Shown: in pieces, positions 1-8,803 of the stretch
Numbering within the stretch: position 1 is the stretch's first letter
Layout: the number at the start of each line of letters is the position of its first letter
From: Longimicrobiaceae bacterium
GTDB taxonomy: Bacteria; Gemmatimonadota; Gemmatimonadetes; Longimicrobiales; Longimicrobiaceae
Assembly (NCBI GenBank): GCA_036375715.1
Contig: DASVBS010000031.1
Location: forward strand, 62,001 to 126,000
Length of the DNA: 64,000 nt
Reading direction: 5' to 3'
The notes under the pieces: model-generated
Told to the model about the DNA's origin: nothing
Database searches by the model: none
What the model saw: the letters and a program-made list of their open reading frames with translations, nothing else
Program-made: the position numbers and the translations under genes

Positions 1-163
1 TTCCCGGCCGGACCTCGGTGGTACCCGGGGGACACTCCTCACCCGGGGACACCCTCACGCCGCCCGGTCCACCGGGGCCCTGGAAGGCGGCGGCGCGGTC
101 AACCGGGACGAAGGTCAGCAGGAGCGCCAGCAGCAGGCTGGCGCACAGCGTCGGCCGGATCAT
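1..163 (-). CDS. secreted protein, N-terminal fragment (gene cut by window edge)
   Basis: Reading leftward from an ATG at 163, the visible 54 residues begin with a typical Sec signal peptide (MIRPTLCASLLLALLLTF, then AAA before the likely cleavage point) followed by a Gly/Pro-rich stretch and the short Cys-containing segment ECPPGTTEVRPG. The start lies 2 bp past the stop of the PL11 lyase gene, so it is the last visible gene of that tightly packed minus-strand operon and should act outside the cytoplasm. The Cys-Pro-rich segment vaguely recalls the N-termini of secreted amidohydrolases I associate with this phylum, but that is memory, not a match, and the catalytic part is outside the window. 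Function is left open. Confidence 0.6.
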   Translation of the reverse strand, partial: MIRPTLCASLLLALLLTFVPVDRAAAFQGPGGPGGVRVSPGEECPPGTTEVRPG

Positions 164-165
164 GG

Positions 166-2043
166 TCAATCGCTCTCTTCAGGATGGGGGTACTTGTCGA
201 GCGGGGAGTAGCTGAGGTGCGGGGGCTGGTTGTAGGCCACGTTCTGCCAGGCGATGCCGAGCCGATAGATGTGATCGTGCATCAGGGTGGGCAGACGGAC
301 CGCGGTGGGGTGAGTGGTCGTGTAGAGCCGCAGCTCCCGCGGGTTGTCCTCCGCCCGCAGGATGATCTCCTCCCGCCAATCTCCCAGCAGGTCACCGCTG
401 AGCGTGGGGGTTGCCTTGGTGCCGTTGTTGGACGCGGCTCCCTCCGCGACGAAGAGGGTGTCCAGTCGCGAGGCTTCCCAGTCCCACTTGTAGACTACGT
501 TGCGGTCGAGCAGCTCCCGCAACAGATCCCCGTCCCAATAGACCGCGAAGTTGACCGACCTTGGCTGGGTCTCGCTGATCAGCTCGCCGCGGGCGTTCCA
601 GATTCCGTTCAGATTGGCGCCCGCCACCCACGCTTCCGCACCCGGATGCCTCGGATCCACGTCAAAAGCGTTTCCCCGCCCGGGACCCTCTCCGTCCTCC
701 CCGGCCCGGACTGAAGCCTTCTTCCAGAGCACCTCCCCCGTGCGGGCGTCGCGGAAGTTCGCGCCAGCATCGTCGAAGCGCTCCTGGATGTTGAAGACCT
801 CCAGCCCCGGTCGGGTCGGATCGAGGTCGCCGAAGTGGAGCGCGTCCCCGTGGCCCAGAGCGGTCGAATAGAGTCCGGTGCCATCGTCGTCGATGGCCGC
901 GGCACCGTAGATGATCTCGTCGCGACCGTCTGCGTCGACGTCGCCCACGCTGAGGTTGTGGTTTCCCTGGCCGCGATACGCTTCGTTGCCTGGTGTGCCG
1001 TCGTCGCTGTCAAAGGTCCAGACCCGCGTGAGCTGCCCGTCGCGGAAGTTCCATGCGGTGATGACGGAGCGGGTGTAGTAGCCTCGCGCCATGATGAGGC
1101 TCGGCCGCTCGCCGTCCACATAGGCCACCGCGGCGAGGTAGCGGTCCGACCGGTTTCCTCTTCCGTCGCCCCAGATCTCGCGCAGCTCCTCTTCGCTCGG
1201 ATGGAGCTTGGTCGGGTGACGGGGTGGGATGTAGGGGGCGGTGGCGAGCGCCGCGCCGGTGCGGCCGTCAAAGACGGTCAGGTATTCCGGACCGGCCAGC
1301 ACGTGTCCCCGCTCGTTCCGATAGTCGGCGTTGGCATCGCCGATCACCTTGCCGAGCCCGTCCACGGTGCCGTCGGCGGTCTTCATGGCCACTTCCGCAC
1401 GCCCATCCCCGTCCAGGTCATAGACGATGAACTGCGTGTAGTGGGCGCCCTCGCGGATGTTTCGCCCCAGGTTGATGCGCCAGAGGAGCGTCCCATCGAG
1501 CTCATAGGCCTCGATGATCGGCTCCGTGGTCACCCCGTTCTGGGAGTTGTCGCGCCCGCGACCGACCTGGTGGATGACCAGCTCGTACGCGCCGTCGCCA
1601 TCCAGGTCCCCGACAGACCCGTCGTTGGGGGTGTATCCCTCCGGCGTCTGCAGCGGGATGACGATATACGGAGTCTCGGGCTGCAGGGTGAACCACCCGT
1701 CGGCGGGACTCTCCCGCCCATCCACCACCGGCCGCACCGAATAGACGGCTCTCTCGCCTGGCGCGACCGTCTCGTCGAGCAGGAAGGTCACCTGGCTGAT
1801 CGACTCGGGGTTGAGCCTCCGGGGCTCGCCTCCCTGCGAAGCCCGGTACACGTTGAAGGCGATTCCTTCAGGATCGTCCCCCAGCAGGCGCCAGCTCACG
1901 AAAGCTCCGCCTTCCTCCCGCGGCACCGCGACGACCCCTCGGTCCAGCTTCTCCAGAGGCCACTGGCCGCTGGCCGGCGTCACCCCCGACGCGGAAAGCA
2001 GCAGACAGGAGAGGAAGAGCCGGGACGACGGACGAAGGTCCAT
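166..2043 (-). CDS. rhamnogalacturonan lyase, polysaccharide lyase family 11
   Basis: This 625-residue secreted protein resembles PL11 rhamnogalacturonan lyases (YesW/YesX type), which cleave the rhamnose-galacturonate backbone of pectic rhamnogalacturonan-I by beta-elimination. After a signal peptide (about residues 1-26, ending PASG) comes the family's opening LDRGVVAV, then SWRLLGDDPEGIAFNVYR, a fibronectin-like segment, and an eight-bladed propeller with Ca-binding loops such as GDLDGDGAYE, YDLDGDGRAE and GDVDADGRDE. The C-terminus has the family hallmarks HDHIYRLGIAWQN and YNQPPHLSY. A longer reading begins at 2151 but overlaps the upstream gene; the ATG at 2043 is chosen because it directly precedes the signal peptide. 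It sits 16 bp after the FG-GAP gene and 2 bp before the next gene, so it is one transcription unit with them. Start and family are well supported; exact substrate is inferred. Confidence 0.93.
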   Translation of the reverse strand: MDLRPSSRLFLSCLLLSASGVTPASGQWPLEKLDRGVVAVPREEGGAFVSWRLLGDDPEGIAFNVYRASQGGEPRRLNPESISQVTFLLDETVAPGERAVYSVRPVVDGRESPADGWFTLQPETPYIVIPLQTPEGYTPNDGSVGDLDGDGAYELVIHQVGRGRDNSQNGVTTEPIIEAYELDGTLLWRINLGRNIREGAHYTQFIVYDLDGDGRAEVAMKTADGTVDGLGKVIGDANADYRNERGHVLAGPEYLTVFDGRTGAALATAPYIPPRHPTKLHPSEEELREIWGDGRGNRSDRYLAAVAYVDGERPSLIMARGYYTRSVITAWNFRDGQLTRVWTFDSDDGTPGNEAYRGQGNHNLSVGDVDADGRDEIIYGAAAIDDDGTGLYSTALGHGDALHFGDLDPTRPGLEVFNIQERFDDAGANFRDARTGEVLWKKASVRAGEDGEGPGRGNAFDVDPRHPGAEAWVAGANLNGIWNARGELISETQPRSVNFAVYWDGDLLRELLDRNVVYKWDWEASRLDTLFVAEGAASNNGTKATPTLSGDLLGDWREEIILRAEDNPRELRLYTTTHPTAVRLPTLMHDHIYRLGIAWQNVAYNQPPHLSYSPLDKYPHPEESD

Positions 2044-2059
2044 GGCGGGTCGAGGCGGG

Positions 2060-3811
2060 TCAGTAGTGGGTGTGGTTCGCGATTCGGTATCTGAGGTACT
2101 CGGAATCCCGAGGTACGCGCGGCCCTTCCGGGTTCGCGCCGACGTAGCCATAGACGCGCAGCTTGCCGCGCTCCAGCGTGATCACCTCCTCCGCACCGTT
2201 CCCGAGGAAATCGAACATGTGGAAGACCGGCTCGCCGAAGTAGAGGGTTCCGGTGCCGTCGGGCAATAGCCGGAACTTGTACCAGAAGAGCTCCTCCTTC
2301 CCGTCTCCGTGCCAGTCTCCCTTCACGAAGACCGGGTTTCCGTTCAGAGGCATCCCGGGCCACTTGGAGACCAGGTTGCCGGCGGCGTCGAACCACCAGA
2401 CCTGCGCGGAGAGGTAGGGCTCGCCGGCTTCGCGGTTGCCGTAGGTACGGGCCCCGATCGCCACCTCCAGTCCGGGAACGTCGTCGCGGAAGTCGCCGAT
2501 CTCGATCTGTTGGGAATGCTCCCCCATGTTCTGCCAGAGGATCTCGCCCGTCAGCGCCCGGTAGGCCACCACACCCACTTCGCTGTGGGCGGCGACCGCC
2601 TCCACCGTCCCGTCCCCGTCGAGGTCGGCGACGCGGTAGCTGTCCACGTGGTCGTGATGGTCGTAGAAGAGGTCGAACCGGTTCCAGACCTCCTTCCCGT
2701 GCGCATCGAGCATCATCGAGCCGATCAGAACCTCGTCGATGCCGTCACCATCGACGTCGATCGGGTAGACGTAGTGCCCGAGGTGGTCTTTGCGCTTGCG
2801 GTCCGTCCAGTTCCAGAGCTGACGGAGCTGCCGGTCGTAGGCCGCCACCGAGACCTCGTCGCCGCTGTCGGTATAGACCAGCACGTGCTGCGGCTCACCC
2901 GGTGCGAGGCGCCCTATTGCCAGCCGGAAGTTGTTGTACACGTGGGGCAGTGGGCGGGTTGGCCAGGGTGTTCGGTACTTCACCTTTCCGGTGCGCCCGT
3001 CCGCGGCGACCAGCCACTCCTGCCCGTTTTCCTGACGCCAGTGAATCGCCTCCGCCGCCCCGTCTCCGTCGAGATCCCACACCACCCCCGGGGCCTCGAA
3101 CTCCGCGCGGAGGCGCTCTCCTCCCGCGGGCGCCTCCCAGCTCCACAGCAGGTTGCCTTGGTGATCGAAGGCATGGGCGGAGTAGCCGCGCGTGAGCACC
3201 AGGAAATCGATCTGCCCGTCACCGGTCAGGTCGCCGAACTTTACCGCGTTGGAGGCGGGGATGTCGTATTCGCGCAGGAGTCGCACTTCCCGGTCGAGCT
3301 GCCAGCCGCGTAGCTCCTCCACGGTGATGTCGTCACGCCGGGAGAGGACGAGCACGTCGAGCACGGGACGCCCCTCGATGCGCATCAGGCGTACGTCGAC
3401 CTCGCCGGCCGGGAGGTCGAAGGCGCCCACCCGTTCGAACCGCAGCGGGGCGTCGCCCACGTTTTCTTCGATGACGCGATCACCGACGGCAATGCGAAAG
3501 TAGCTGCCCTCGCTGCCGTGTGTTCGCGCGTAGAGGTAGTAGCGACCCGCCTCCGCCACCGGCACGCGGATGAGGTAGTTGGACCTCGTCCGCATCTCCA
3601 GCGCGGTGTTGTTGAAGATCCAGGGTACGTCCAGTGATGCCGCGTCGGTCAGGACGTGGTTCTTCTGGATTTCGTGGATGAAGTCGCTGGCGTCCAGGAT
3701 GATCGGATCCGACCCTGCCGGCGGCGTCGCCTGCCTGGCCGCGGCGGCGGCGGGAAGCGCGAACAGCGCGAGCAGGACGACCGGGAGCGGGACGGGATGT
3801 CGAACGCGCAT
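2060..3811 (-). CDS. secreted FG-GAP/VCBS beta-propeller protein, PL11-like
   Basis: The 583-residue product has a signal peptide (MRVRHPVPLPVVLLALFALP...AAAAARQ), an N-terminal jelly-roll-like, carbohydrate-binding-like region (about residues 40-150, with NTALEMRTRSNYLIRVPV and AGRYYLYARTHG), and then a propeller made of Asp-rich calcium loops: GDLTGDGQID, WDLDGDGAAE, VDVDGDGIDE type (IDVDGDGIDE), ADLDGDGTVE and GDWHGDGKEE. Propellers of this kind occur in rhamnogalacturonan lyases and in non-catalytic proteins of pectin loci. The setting between GH106 and PL11 suggests binding or cleavage of rhamnogalacturonan, but I see no residues that prove lyase activity. A reading frame extension to 3874 lacks a signal peptide and overlaps GH106; the ATG at 3811, 2 bp after the GH106 stop, is preferred. 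Confidence 0.8.
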   Translation of the reverse strand: MRVRHPVPLPVVLLALFALPAAAAARQATPPAGSDPIILDASDFIHEIQKNHVLTDAASLDVPWIFNNTALEMRTRSNYLIRVPVAEAGRYYLYARTHGSEGSYFRIAVGDRVIEENVGDAPLRFERVGAFDLPAGEVDVRLMRIEGRPVLDVLVLSRRDDITVEELRGWQLDREVRLLREYDIPASNAVKFGDLTGDGQIDFLVLTRGYSAHAFDHQGNLLWSWEAPAGGERLRAEFEAPGVVWDLDGDGAAEAIHWRQENGQEWLVAADGRTGKVKYRTPWPTRPLPHVYNNFRLAIGRLAPGEPQHVLVYTDSGDEVSVAAYDRQLRQLWNWTDRKRKDHLGHYVYPIDVDGDGIDEVLIGSMMLDAHGKEVWNRFDLFYDHHDHVDSYRVADLDGDGTVEAVAAHSEVGVVAYRALTGEILWQNMGEHSQQIEIGDFRDDVPGLEVAIGARTYGNREAGEPYLSAQVWWFDAAGNLVSKWPGMPLNGNPVFVKGDWHGDGKEELFWYKFRLLPDGTGTLYFGEPVFHMFDFLGNGAEEVITLERGKLRVYGYVGANPEGPRVPRDSEYLRYRIANHTHY

Positions 3812-3813
3812 GA

Positions 3814-6798
3814 TCAGGGTTGGAGAGGCTGTAGCGTGACCGGACCGACGAGGCCGGACGGGAAGGGCTCCCACCGCGAGGCGTCGAAGAGTCCGTTCGC
3901 ACCCCGGTTCTCCCGCAACCTCGCCGGGAAGTTCACGTTGTAGAAGCGCTTCCAGAACACGCCCCGACGGTCTAGATCCGCAATCCGGTTGGCCATCAGA
4001 TTGGTCACGGTGACCTCGAGCCGGTTGCGCTCCCGGAGGCGCTCCGCCGGGATCTTCACGCGGAAGGAGGGGCCGATGAGGGTGGCGAGGCTATCGCCGT
4101 TCAGCGCGACGCCCGCGCTCTCGTGCACCTCTCCCAGATCCAGCAGGTACGCGGAGGCGCTGCCGGCGGGGCGCTCGAACTCCAGCGTGTAGGTGGCGGA
4201 GCCGGAGAAGGCGTCCACGTCCTCACCCTCCAGTTCGGTCCAGGAGCCCAGCGAGGTGAGCCGCCGCTCCTGCGGCGGGGTGGGGCCGCCAATCACGAAC
4301 CGCAGCGTCCAGGTTCCCTCGAGCGTATCCGGTGGACCGGCCGGGCGCAGGTAGTGCCATGGGCGCCCACTGCGCTCCTCGTCGTACAGCCGGATGATGG
4401 CGCTCTCGCCTGGCTGGAGCTGAAGGTGCACCTCTACGCCGCCTGAGGCGAGGCGCACGTGGCCGTAGCCCGATTCCCCGGTCATGGGGTCGTACAGAGC
4501 CACGGCGCGCGCTGTCGACGCAAAGGGCACCCACCCATCCACAGGGGTCTCGCCCCAGTTCACGACGAAGTAGGTAGTCCCATCGTCGTGCCGCCGTCGG
4601 ATGAACTCGAGACCACTGTCTGTCATCGACTCCCGGCGTACTCCGACGTAACCGAGCATGGCATCGAGGTCGCTACCGATCACGATTCTCCCCTCGCCGA
4701 TGGCCGCCTCCTGGAGCCCCGTGTCGCCCACGGGGCGGAGCCGCAATTCGCCGAGCAGCTCCCGCAGGCGAGCACTGTGCGTCTCCAGCTCTGCGAGGCC
4801 GGCCACCTCCTCGGCCAGTCCTCGATAGGCCAGGATCGTCGACCCGTTGCGGGCGAGCTCGAAGATCCGTTCGGCGGTCTGCAACGGGATGTAGGTGGAA
4901 CGCGGCACGATCAGGGCGCGGTACTGGCCCCCCTCTGCCCGCAACTCCCCATCCTCGACCTCGATCTCCTGTAGTTGCGCGTCGGAGACGAAATCGTATC
5001 CGTATCCCCGCTCATGCAGCTGTGTGGCCCCTTGTACGAAGGGGTGTGACCGGGACTCCGGATCCCCCGGGATCCCGTTGAAGTGCTGCAGGAGCGCGTC
5101 CCCCTGGCGGCGGGCGTACCAGTCGCTGATCGGGAAATAGAGGAGCAGATCTTCGTCGGGCTCACCCTGCTGCAGGAACGACTGGATCCGCGCAACGTAG
5201 CGGTTCAGCGCCCCAAAATCCCCCCACCAGGTGTTCTGCGGGTTGAAGTGCACCGCCGCGTAGAACAGCCAGCCCGGCCACGGTGCGTCCTGCGGTGAAT
5301 AGGCGGTGCCGTGGTAGACAAGGTGGTTCACGCCGCCGAGCAGGAAACGATCGAGCGCCCTTCGGACATCGGCCAGGGTGGAGGTGAAGTGTTCGCCCAG
5401 CCAGGTGGCCGCTTCCGCGGCGGTCAGGCGCTTGCCGGTCACGTGGGCTGCCGAGGAGGCGAACTTGATCCGCTGGATCTCGGTCCCTTCCGTCTCGGGA
5501 ATGTCGCTCGCGGCGTAGAGGTCGAGGATGTTGGCGGGTGAGCCGTGAGCCTGATTGCGGGTGATGGCGCCGTGCTCGTTGGCCCACTCACGCCACTCTT
5601 CGGTGAATTTCTCGAGCAGCAGCTCCGCGACCGTCTGGCGATAGTCGGTGAGAACGCGGGCGGCAGTGTCGCCCTCCGCGCCGAAGAGGAGGGCGGGGAG
5701 GTACTCGCCCAGGTCGTACCCTCTCCGCTCGCGGAATTCCTCGAACAGCTCCGGCGTCCAGTTTGCCTCGCCCGAGGCGTCGTCCACCTCGTATGAGTCG
5801 TTGAAGAAGCCCCGCAGGGTGGAGAGGTCGTAACCCGAGAACGCCTCGTCGAAGCGTTGCAGGTAGTGCTCGAGCGCGGCATCGGAGAAGTGGTCGATCA
5901 CCTCTCCCTCTCCGCCCGGTCCTGCCCGCTCCACCATTTTGCCATGCCAGCCCAGGAAGAGCGCGTATACTGTCCAGCGGCCCTGCGGAGCGGTCCAGTC
6001 AAGTGTGCCGTCGGCGCCTACACGTTCGGTGAGGTCGAGCACCTGGCCATCCTCCGAGCGGGCGATCACCCGCTGGAGCGGCAGCTCGCGGGGGAACCGC
6101 ACCTGTTCGAGCGCGAGCGATTGGAGGTCTTCGTTCTGCGCCACCGGATCGCGCAGCTGGGCAATGTCGATCTCCCGGGCTCCTGGCCTTCGTAGCGGCT
6201 GCTCGCGTGTGCCTTCCAGCTCCTGCCCCGGGACGGCCAGGATCTCGCCATAGGTCTCGTAGATCTGGTTGCCCACGGCGCGGAGGAGCGGCTCCTGGCG
6301 CAGGACGATTCTCTCCTGCAGCCGCTCGCCACCGTTCAGCGTGTAGGTCCGGTGTGCGAGGTAGCGAGACGCTTCCTCAGGGCCCACCCAGGGGCCACCG
6401 AAGGGCCAGCCGTTGCCGGTCGCCATGTCGACGCCCAGGTCGAGCCGCTCCGCTTCACGCAGCGTGTGCGTGAAGACCTCCATCCAGCGTGGCGAGAGGT
6501 AGTCGATGAACCTGTCTTCCGCGCCGTACACGCCGTAGATGGGGGTGATCTCCACGCCACCTATCCCGGCCGCGCGGAGCTCTTCCAGCTCGTCCGTGAG
6601 GTTCGTTTCGTCCACCGCGCTGCCGTGCCACCACCATCGCGTCCAGGGCCGACTTTCTCGGGTGATCTCCGGCCAGGCGGGAGGGGCGTCGGGAACAGGT
6701 TGTTGCGCGTGGATAGGCGGCGCGCCGCCCAGGAGTACAACTGCGGCGAGCGCAGCGGTCAGGTCGCGAGCGACGCGGTGAAGTACGGAGGCGGGCAT
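3814..6798 (-). CDS. alpha-L-rhamnosidase, glycoside hydrolase family 106
   Basis: This 994-residue secreted enzyme matches GH106 in length and layout. It has a signal peptide (ending near IHAQ, residue 31) and the family's N-terminal signature RWWWHGSAVDE followed by LEELRAAGIGGVEITPIYG. Further blocks are LDLGVDMATGNGWPFGGPWV, a GFFNDSYEVDD segment whose Glu aligns by position with the proposed catalytic Glu of the family, and LGGVNHLVYHGTAYSPQDA. C-terminal beta-sandwich domains follow, ending in a galactose-binding-like module (DLGEVHESAGVALNGD). GH106 enzymes remove alpha-linked L-rhamnose, including from rhamnogalacturonan side positions. It is the first gene of the minus-strand operon, with the FG-GAP and PL11 genes directly downstream, and it faces the divergent DUF6807 gene. 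Exact linkage specificity cannot be read from sequence. Confidence 0.92.
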   Translation of the reverse strand: MPASVLHRVARDLTAALAAVVLLGGAPPIHAQQPVPDAPPAWPEITRESRPWTRWWWHGSAVDETNLTDELEELRAAGIGGVEITPIYGVYGAEDRFIDYLSPRWMEVFTHTLREAERLDLGVDMATGNGWPFGGPWVGPEEASRYLAHRTYTLNGGERLQERIVLRQEPLLRAVGNQIYETYGEILAVPGQELEGTREQPLRRPGAREIDIAQLRDPVAQNEDLQSLALEQVRFPRELPLQRVIARSEDGQVLDLTERVGADGTLDWTAPQGRWTVYALFLGWHGKMVERAGPGGEGEVIDHFSDAALEHYLQRFDEAFSGYDLSTLRGFFNDSYEVDDASGEANWTPELFEEFRERRGYDLGEYLPALLFGAEGDTAARVLTDYRQTVAELLLEKFTEEWREWANEHGAITRNQAHGSPANILDLYAASDIPETEGTEIQRIKFASSAAHVTGKRLTAAEAATWLGEHFTSTLADVRRALDRFLLGGVNHLVYHGTAYSPQDAPWPGWLFYAAVHFNPQNTWWGDFGALNRYVARIQSFLQQGEPDEDLLLYFPISDWYARRQGDALLQHFNGIPGDPESRSHPFVQGATQLHERGYGYDFVSDAQLQEIEVEDGELRAEGGQYRALIVPRSTYIPLQTAERIFELARNGSTILAYRGLAEEVAGLAELETHSARLRELLGELRLRPVGDTGLQEAAIGEGRIVIGSDLDAMLGYVGVRRESMTDSGLEFIRRRHDDGTTYFVVNWGETPVDGWVPFASTARAVALYDPMTGESGYGHVRLASGGVEVHLQLQPGESAIIRLYDEERSGRPWHYLRPAGPPDTLEGTWTLRFVIGGPTPPQERRLTSLGSWTELEGEDVDAFSGSATYTLEFERPAGSASAYLLDLGEVHESAGVALNGDSLATLIGPSFRVKIPAERLRERNRLEVTVTNLMANRIADLDRRGVFWKRFYNVNFPARLRENRGANGLFDASRWEPFPSGLVGPVTLQPLQP

Positions 6799-7101
6799 GG
6801 CTTCTATTCAGGGATCGGTAGCGCGCGCGAGGACACAGGCATCCACACGGGATCGTGCGGGAAGCTCCGTTCGGGCGCGGGATGATCGTCCTTGCGGGAG
6901 GCGGCAGGCGAGCGCCGGGGAGGGGAACGCCCGCTCCTCTTGCCTCCGCCCGGGCCATTCTCGATAATGGGGTATCACCACGACGGACGAAAGCTTTGCG
7001 CACCGCGCCTGCGACCGATGCGTCGTGGTCTCGATTATCCCGCCTGCCGCGCGGCACCTCGCCGCCGGTACCTCCCATGGACGCGCAACCCTTTGATTCC
7101 C
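6799..7101. promoter_or_regulatory. divergent intergenic region between GH106 operon and DUF6807 gene
   Basis: About 300 bp separate two divergent genes and must carry both promoters. I see no convincing sigma-70 hexamer pair. Two near-identical 10-mers, TCTCGATAAT at 6959-6968 and TCTCGATTAT at 7030-7039, lie in the same orientation about 71 bp apart, and CACGACG / CGTCGTG form inverted heptamers between them (near 6979 and 7020). These could be binding sites for a locus regulator, but no regulator gene is visible nearby. Confidence 0.3.
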
Positions 7102-8193
7102 ATGTCCCTGATCGATTCGCTGCAGCTGCCGCGATGGCTTCCGCTGTCGCTTCTCCTCCTGCCGATCATCGGCTGCTCGCAAGAGGCAGGGGAAGCCTCG
7201 CCGGGTGAGGAGGCCGCGGGAGCGCCGGAAGTGCAGGTGGTCCCCAACGAGGCGGAGAACCGGGTCGACGTGCTGGTCGGAGGGGAGCTCTTTACCGCCT
7301 ACATCTATCCCTCCACGATCAAGAAGCCGGTCCTCTATCCCATCGTCTCCGCAACCGGGCAGACGATCACGCGCGGATTCCCGCTCGATCCCAGGCCGGG
7401 TGAGCGGGTGGACCATCCGCACCACGTGGGTCTCTGGTTCAATTACGGAGACGTGAACGGGCTGGACTTCTGGAACAACTCGGACGCGATTCCGCCCGAG
7501 CGGAGGGACCATTACGGCACGATCGTACATCGGGAGATCCGCGGAACGGAGAGCGGTGCGGGCGAGGGGGCGCTGGAGGTCACCATGGAGTGGCTGAACC
7601 CCGCCGGCGAGGCACTGCTCCGTGAGGACACCCGCTTCGAGTTCCACGCCGCCGACAGCACTCGGACCATCGACCGGATCACCACGCTCACCGCGCTCGA
7701 TCAGCCGGTCACCTTCACCGACAACAAGGAAGGGGTGCTGGGGCTGCGGGTCGCTCGCGCGCTGGAGCACCCGTCCACGCAGCCCGAGGTCTTCACCGAC
7801 GCGAGCGGCAAGCCCACCAACGTTCCGGTGCTCAACAACGAGGGTGTTACCGGGAAGTACGTCACCTCGGAGGGGATCGAGGGTGAGGCGGTGTGGGGAA
7901 CCCGGGCGAAGTGGAATGCCCTCTCCGGTGTGGTGGACGGGGCGCCGGTGACGGTCGCGATCTTCGATCACCCGAGCAACACCAACCATCCCACCTATTG
8001 GCACGCGCGCGGCTACGGCCTCTTCGCCGCCAACCCCCTCGCGCCTCAGGCGATGACCGAAGGCAAGGAGGAGCCGTTCGTGCTCACGCTGAACCCCGGT
8101 GAGTCGCTGACTTTCCGCCACCGGATCGAGATCTTCTCCGGCCAGCCCACCGCCGAGCAGATCGAGACGGCGTACCAGGCCTTCGCACAGTAG
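7102..8193 (+). CDS. DUF6807 / PmoA-family lipoprotein
   Basis: The 363-residue product starts with a lipoprotein signal peptide (lipobox PIIGC, Cys at about residue 24) and a short Glu/Ala-rich linker. The body matches the DUF6807 family (often called PmoA, a name that does not imply methane oxidation): VLYPIVSATGQTITRGFPLD, then HPHHVGLWFNYGDVNGLDFWNN, FTDNKEGVLGLR and GYGLFAANPLAPQAMT. Members commonly sit in polysaccharide loci and have a galactose-mutarotase-like beta-sandwich; their reaction is not established. The His-rich HPHH segment could bind a metal or substrate. The longer reading from 6892 runs through low-complexity Arg-rich sequence, so the ATG at 7102 just before the signal peptide is chosen. 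It diverges from the GH106 operon and runs toward the 8253-8297 hairpin. Confidence 0.85.
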   Translation: MSLIDSLQLPRWLPLSLLLLPIIGCSQEAGEASPGEEAAGAPEVQVVPNEAENRVDVLVGGELFTAYIYPSTIKKPVLYPIVSATGQTITRGFPLDPRPGERVDHPHHVGLWFNYGDVNGLDFWNNSDAIPPERRDHYGTIVHREIRGTESGAGEGALEVTMEWLNPAGEALLREDTRFEFHAADSTRTIDRITTLTALDQPVTFTDNKEGVLGLRVARALEHPSTQPEVFTDASGKPTNVPVLNNEGVTGKYVTSEGIEGEAVWGTRAKWNALSGVVDGAPVTVAIFDHPSNTNHPTYWHARGYGLFAANPLAPQAMTEGKEEPFVLTLNPGESLTFRHRIEIFSGQPTAEQIETAYQAFAQ

Positions 8194-8252
8194 GGCAGGA
8201 GGCGCCGCGCCCCCGATCGTGACAATCGGGAGCGAGAGAAGGTACCGACGAA

Positions 8253-8297
8253 GAAAGCGCCCGGTGCGGTCTCTGACGAGATCGCACCGGGCGTTTC
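8253..8297. terminator. strong hairpin between DUF6807 and rhaM genes
   Basis: GAAA(g)CGCCCGGTGCG pairs with CGCACCGGGCGTTTC with one bulged G, and an inner TCTC/GAGA stem closes on TGAC. The flanking GAAA/TTTC makes it A-rich on one side and T-rich on the other, so it can terminate both the plus-strand DUF6807 transcript and the convergent minus-strand GH31-plug-rhaM transcript. The rest of the 8194-8454 gap shows nothing clear. Confidence 0.8.
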
Positions 8298-8454
8298 ATC
8301 ATGCAGCCGTTCACATCCTGCACTATCTGCCACCTCACGCGGCCTTCACGGCGGGGACTGGCACCCCGAGCGTTCGCGCGCCGCACCCCGCGAGGCGCTC
8401 GACACGCACCTGAGGCGATCGTTGTTGGCACGCCGGAGGCGGTTCGCGCTGCCA

Positions 8455-8769
8455 CTAGTCCAGGTGGAACACCTCCCGGAGGTCGCGACTGACCGGGCTG
8501 TCGTCGGGGTTCGCCGGCATCACCTCGCGCATGTAGGCCCACCAGCGGCGGCACTCCGGGGTGTCGGCGATGGCGTCCCAGCGCGCTTCGTCCTCCACCT
8601 CCACGTAGGCGAAGAGGCTGCGGTCCGCCGGGTCCAGGAAGATCGAGTAGTTGTGTACCCCGTGCTCCTTCAAGACCCGCTCGAGCTCGGGCCAGATTGG
8701 CGAGTGCCGCCGTCCGTACTCCTCTTCCTGCCCGGGGTGAACCGACATGCGGAAGGCCTTGCGGATCAT
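8455..8769 (-). CDS. rhaM: L-rhamnose mutarotase
   Basis: The 104-residue protein matches RhaM/RhaU throughout and has the usual length: [45 protein letters not shown], and a C-terminal [17 protein letters not shown] with the paired Trp that lines the active site. It interconverts alpha and beta anomers of L-rhamnose in the cytoplasm, feeding rhamnose catabolism. No rhamnose isomerase, kinase or aldolase is in the window, so the downstream pathway must lie elsewhere. It follows the plug-only gene by 34 bp and is the last gene of the GH31 unit before the 8253-8297 hairpin. Its presence supports rhamnose release by the neighbouring GH106 and PL11 enzymes. Confidence 0.93.
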   Translation of the reverse strand: MIRKAFRMSVHPGQEEEYGRRHSPIWPELERVLKEHGVHNYSIFLDPADRSLFAYVEVEDEARWDAIADTPECRRWWAYMREVMPANPDDSPVSRDLREVFHLD

Positions 8770-8803
8770 CCTCTCCTTTTCTCCCCTCTCGTTGCCAACT
8801 CGC

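Noticed and set aside
6808-8121. Long minus-strand open frame antisense to the DUF6807 gene
   Set aside because: Its translation has no recognisable domain and reads like reversed high-GC coding sequence, while the plus strand carries a clear lipoprotein family.
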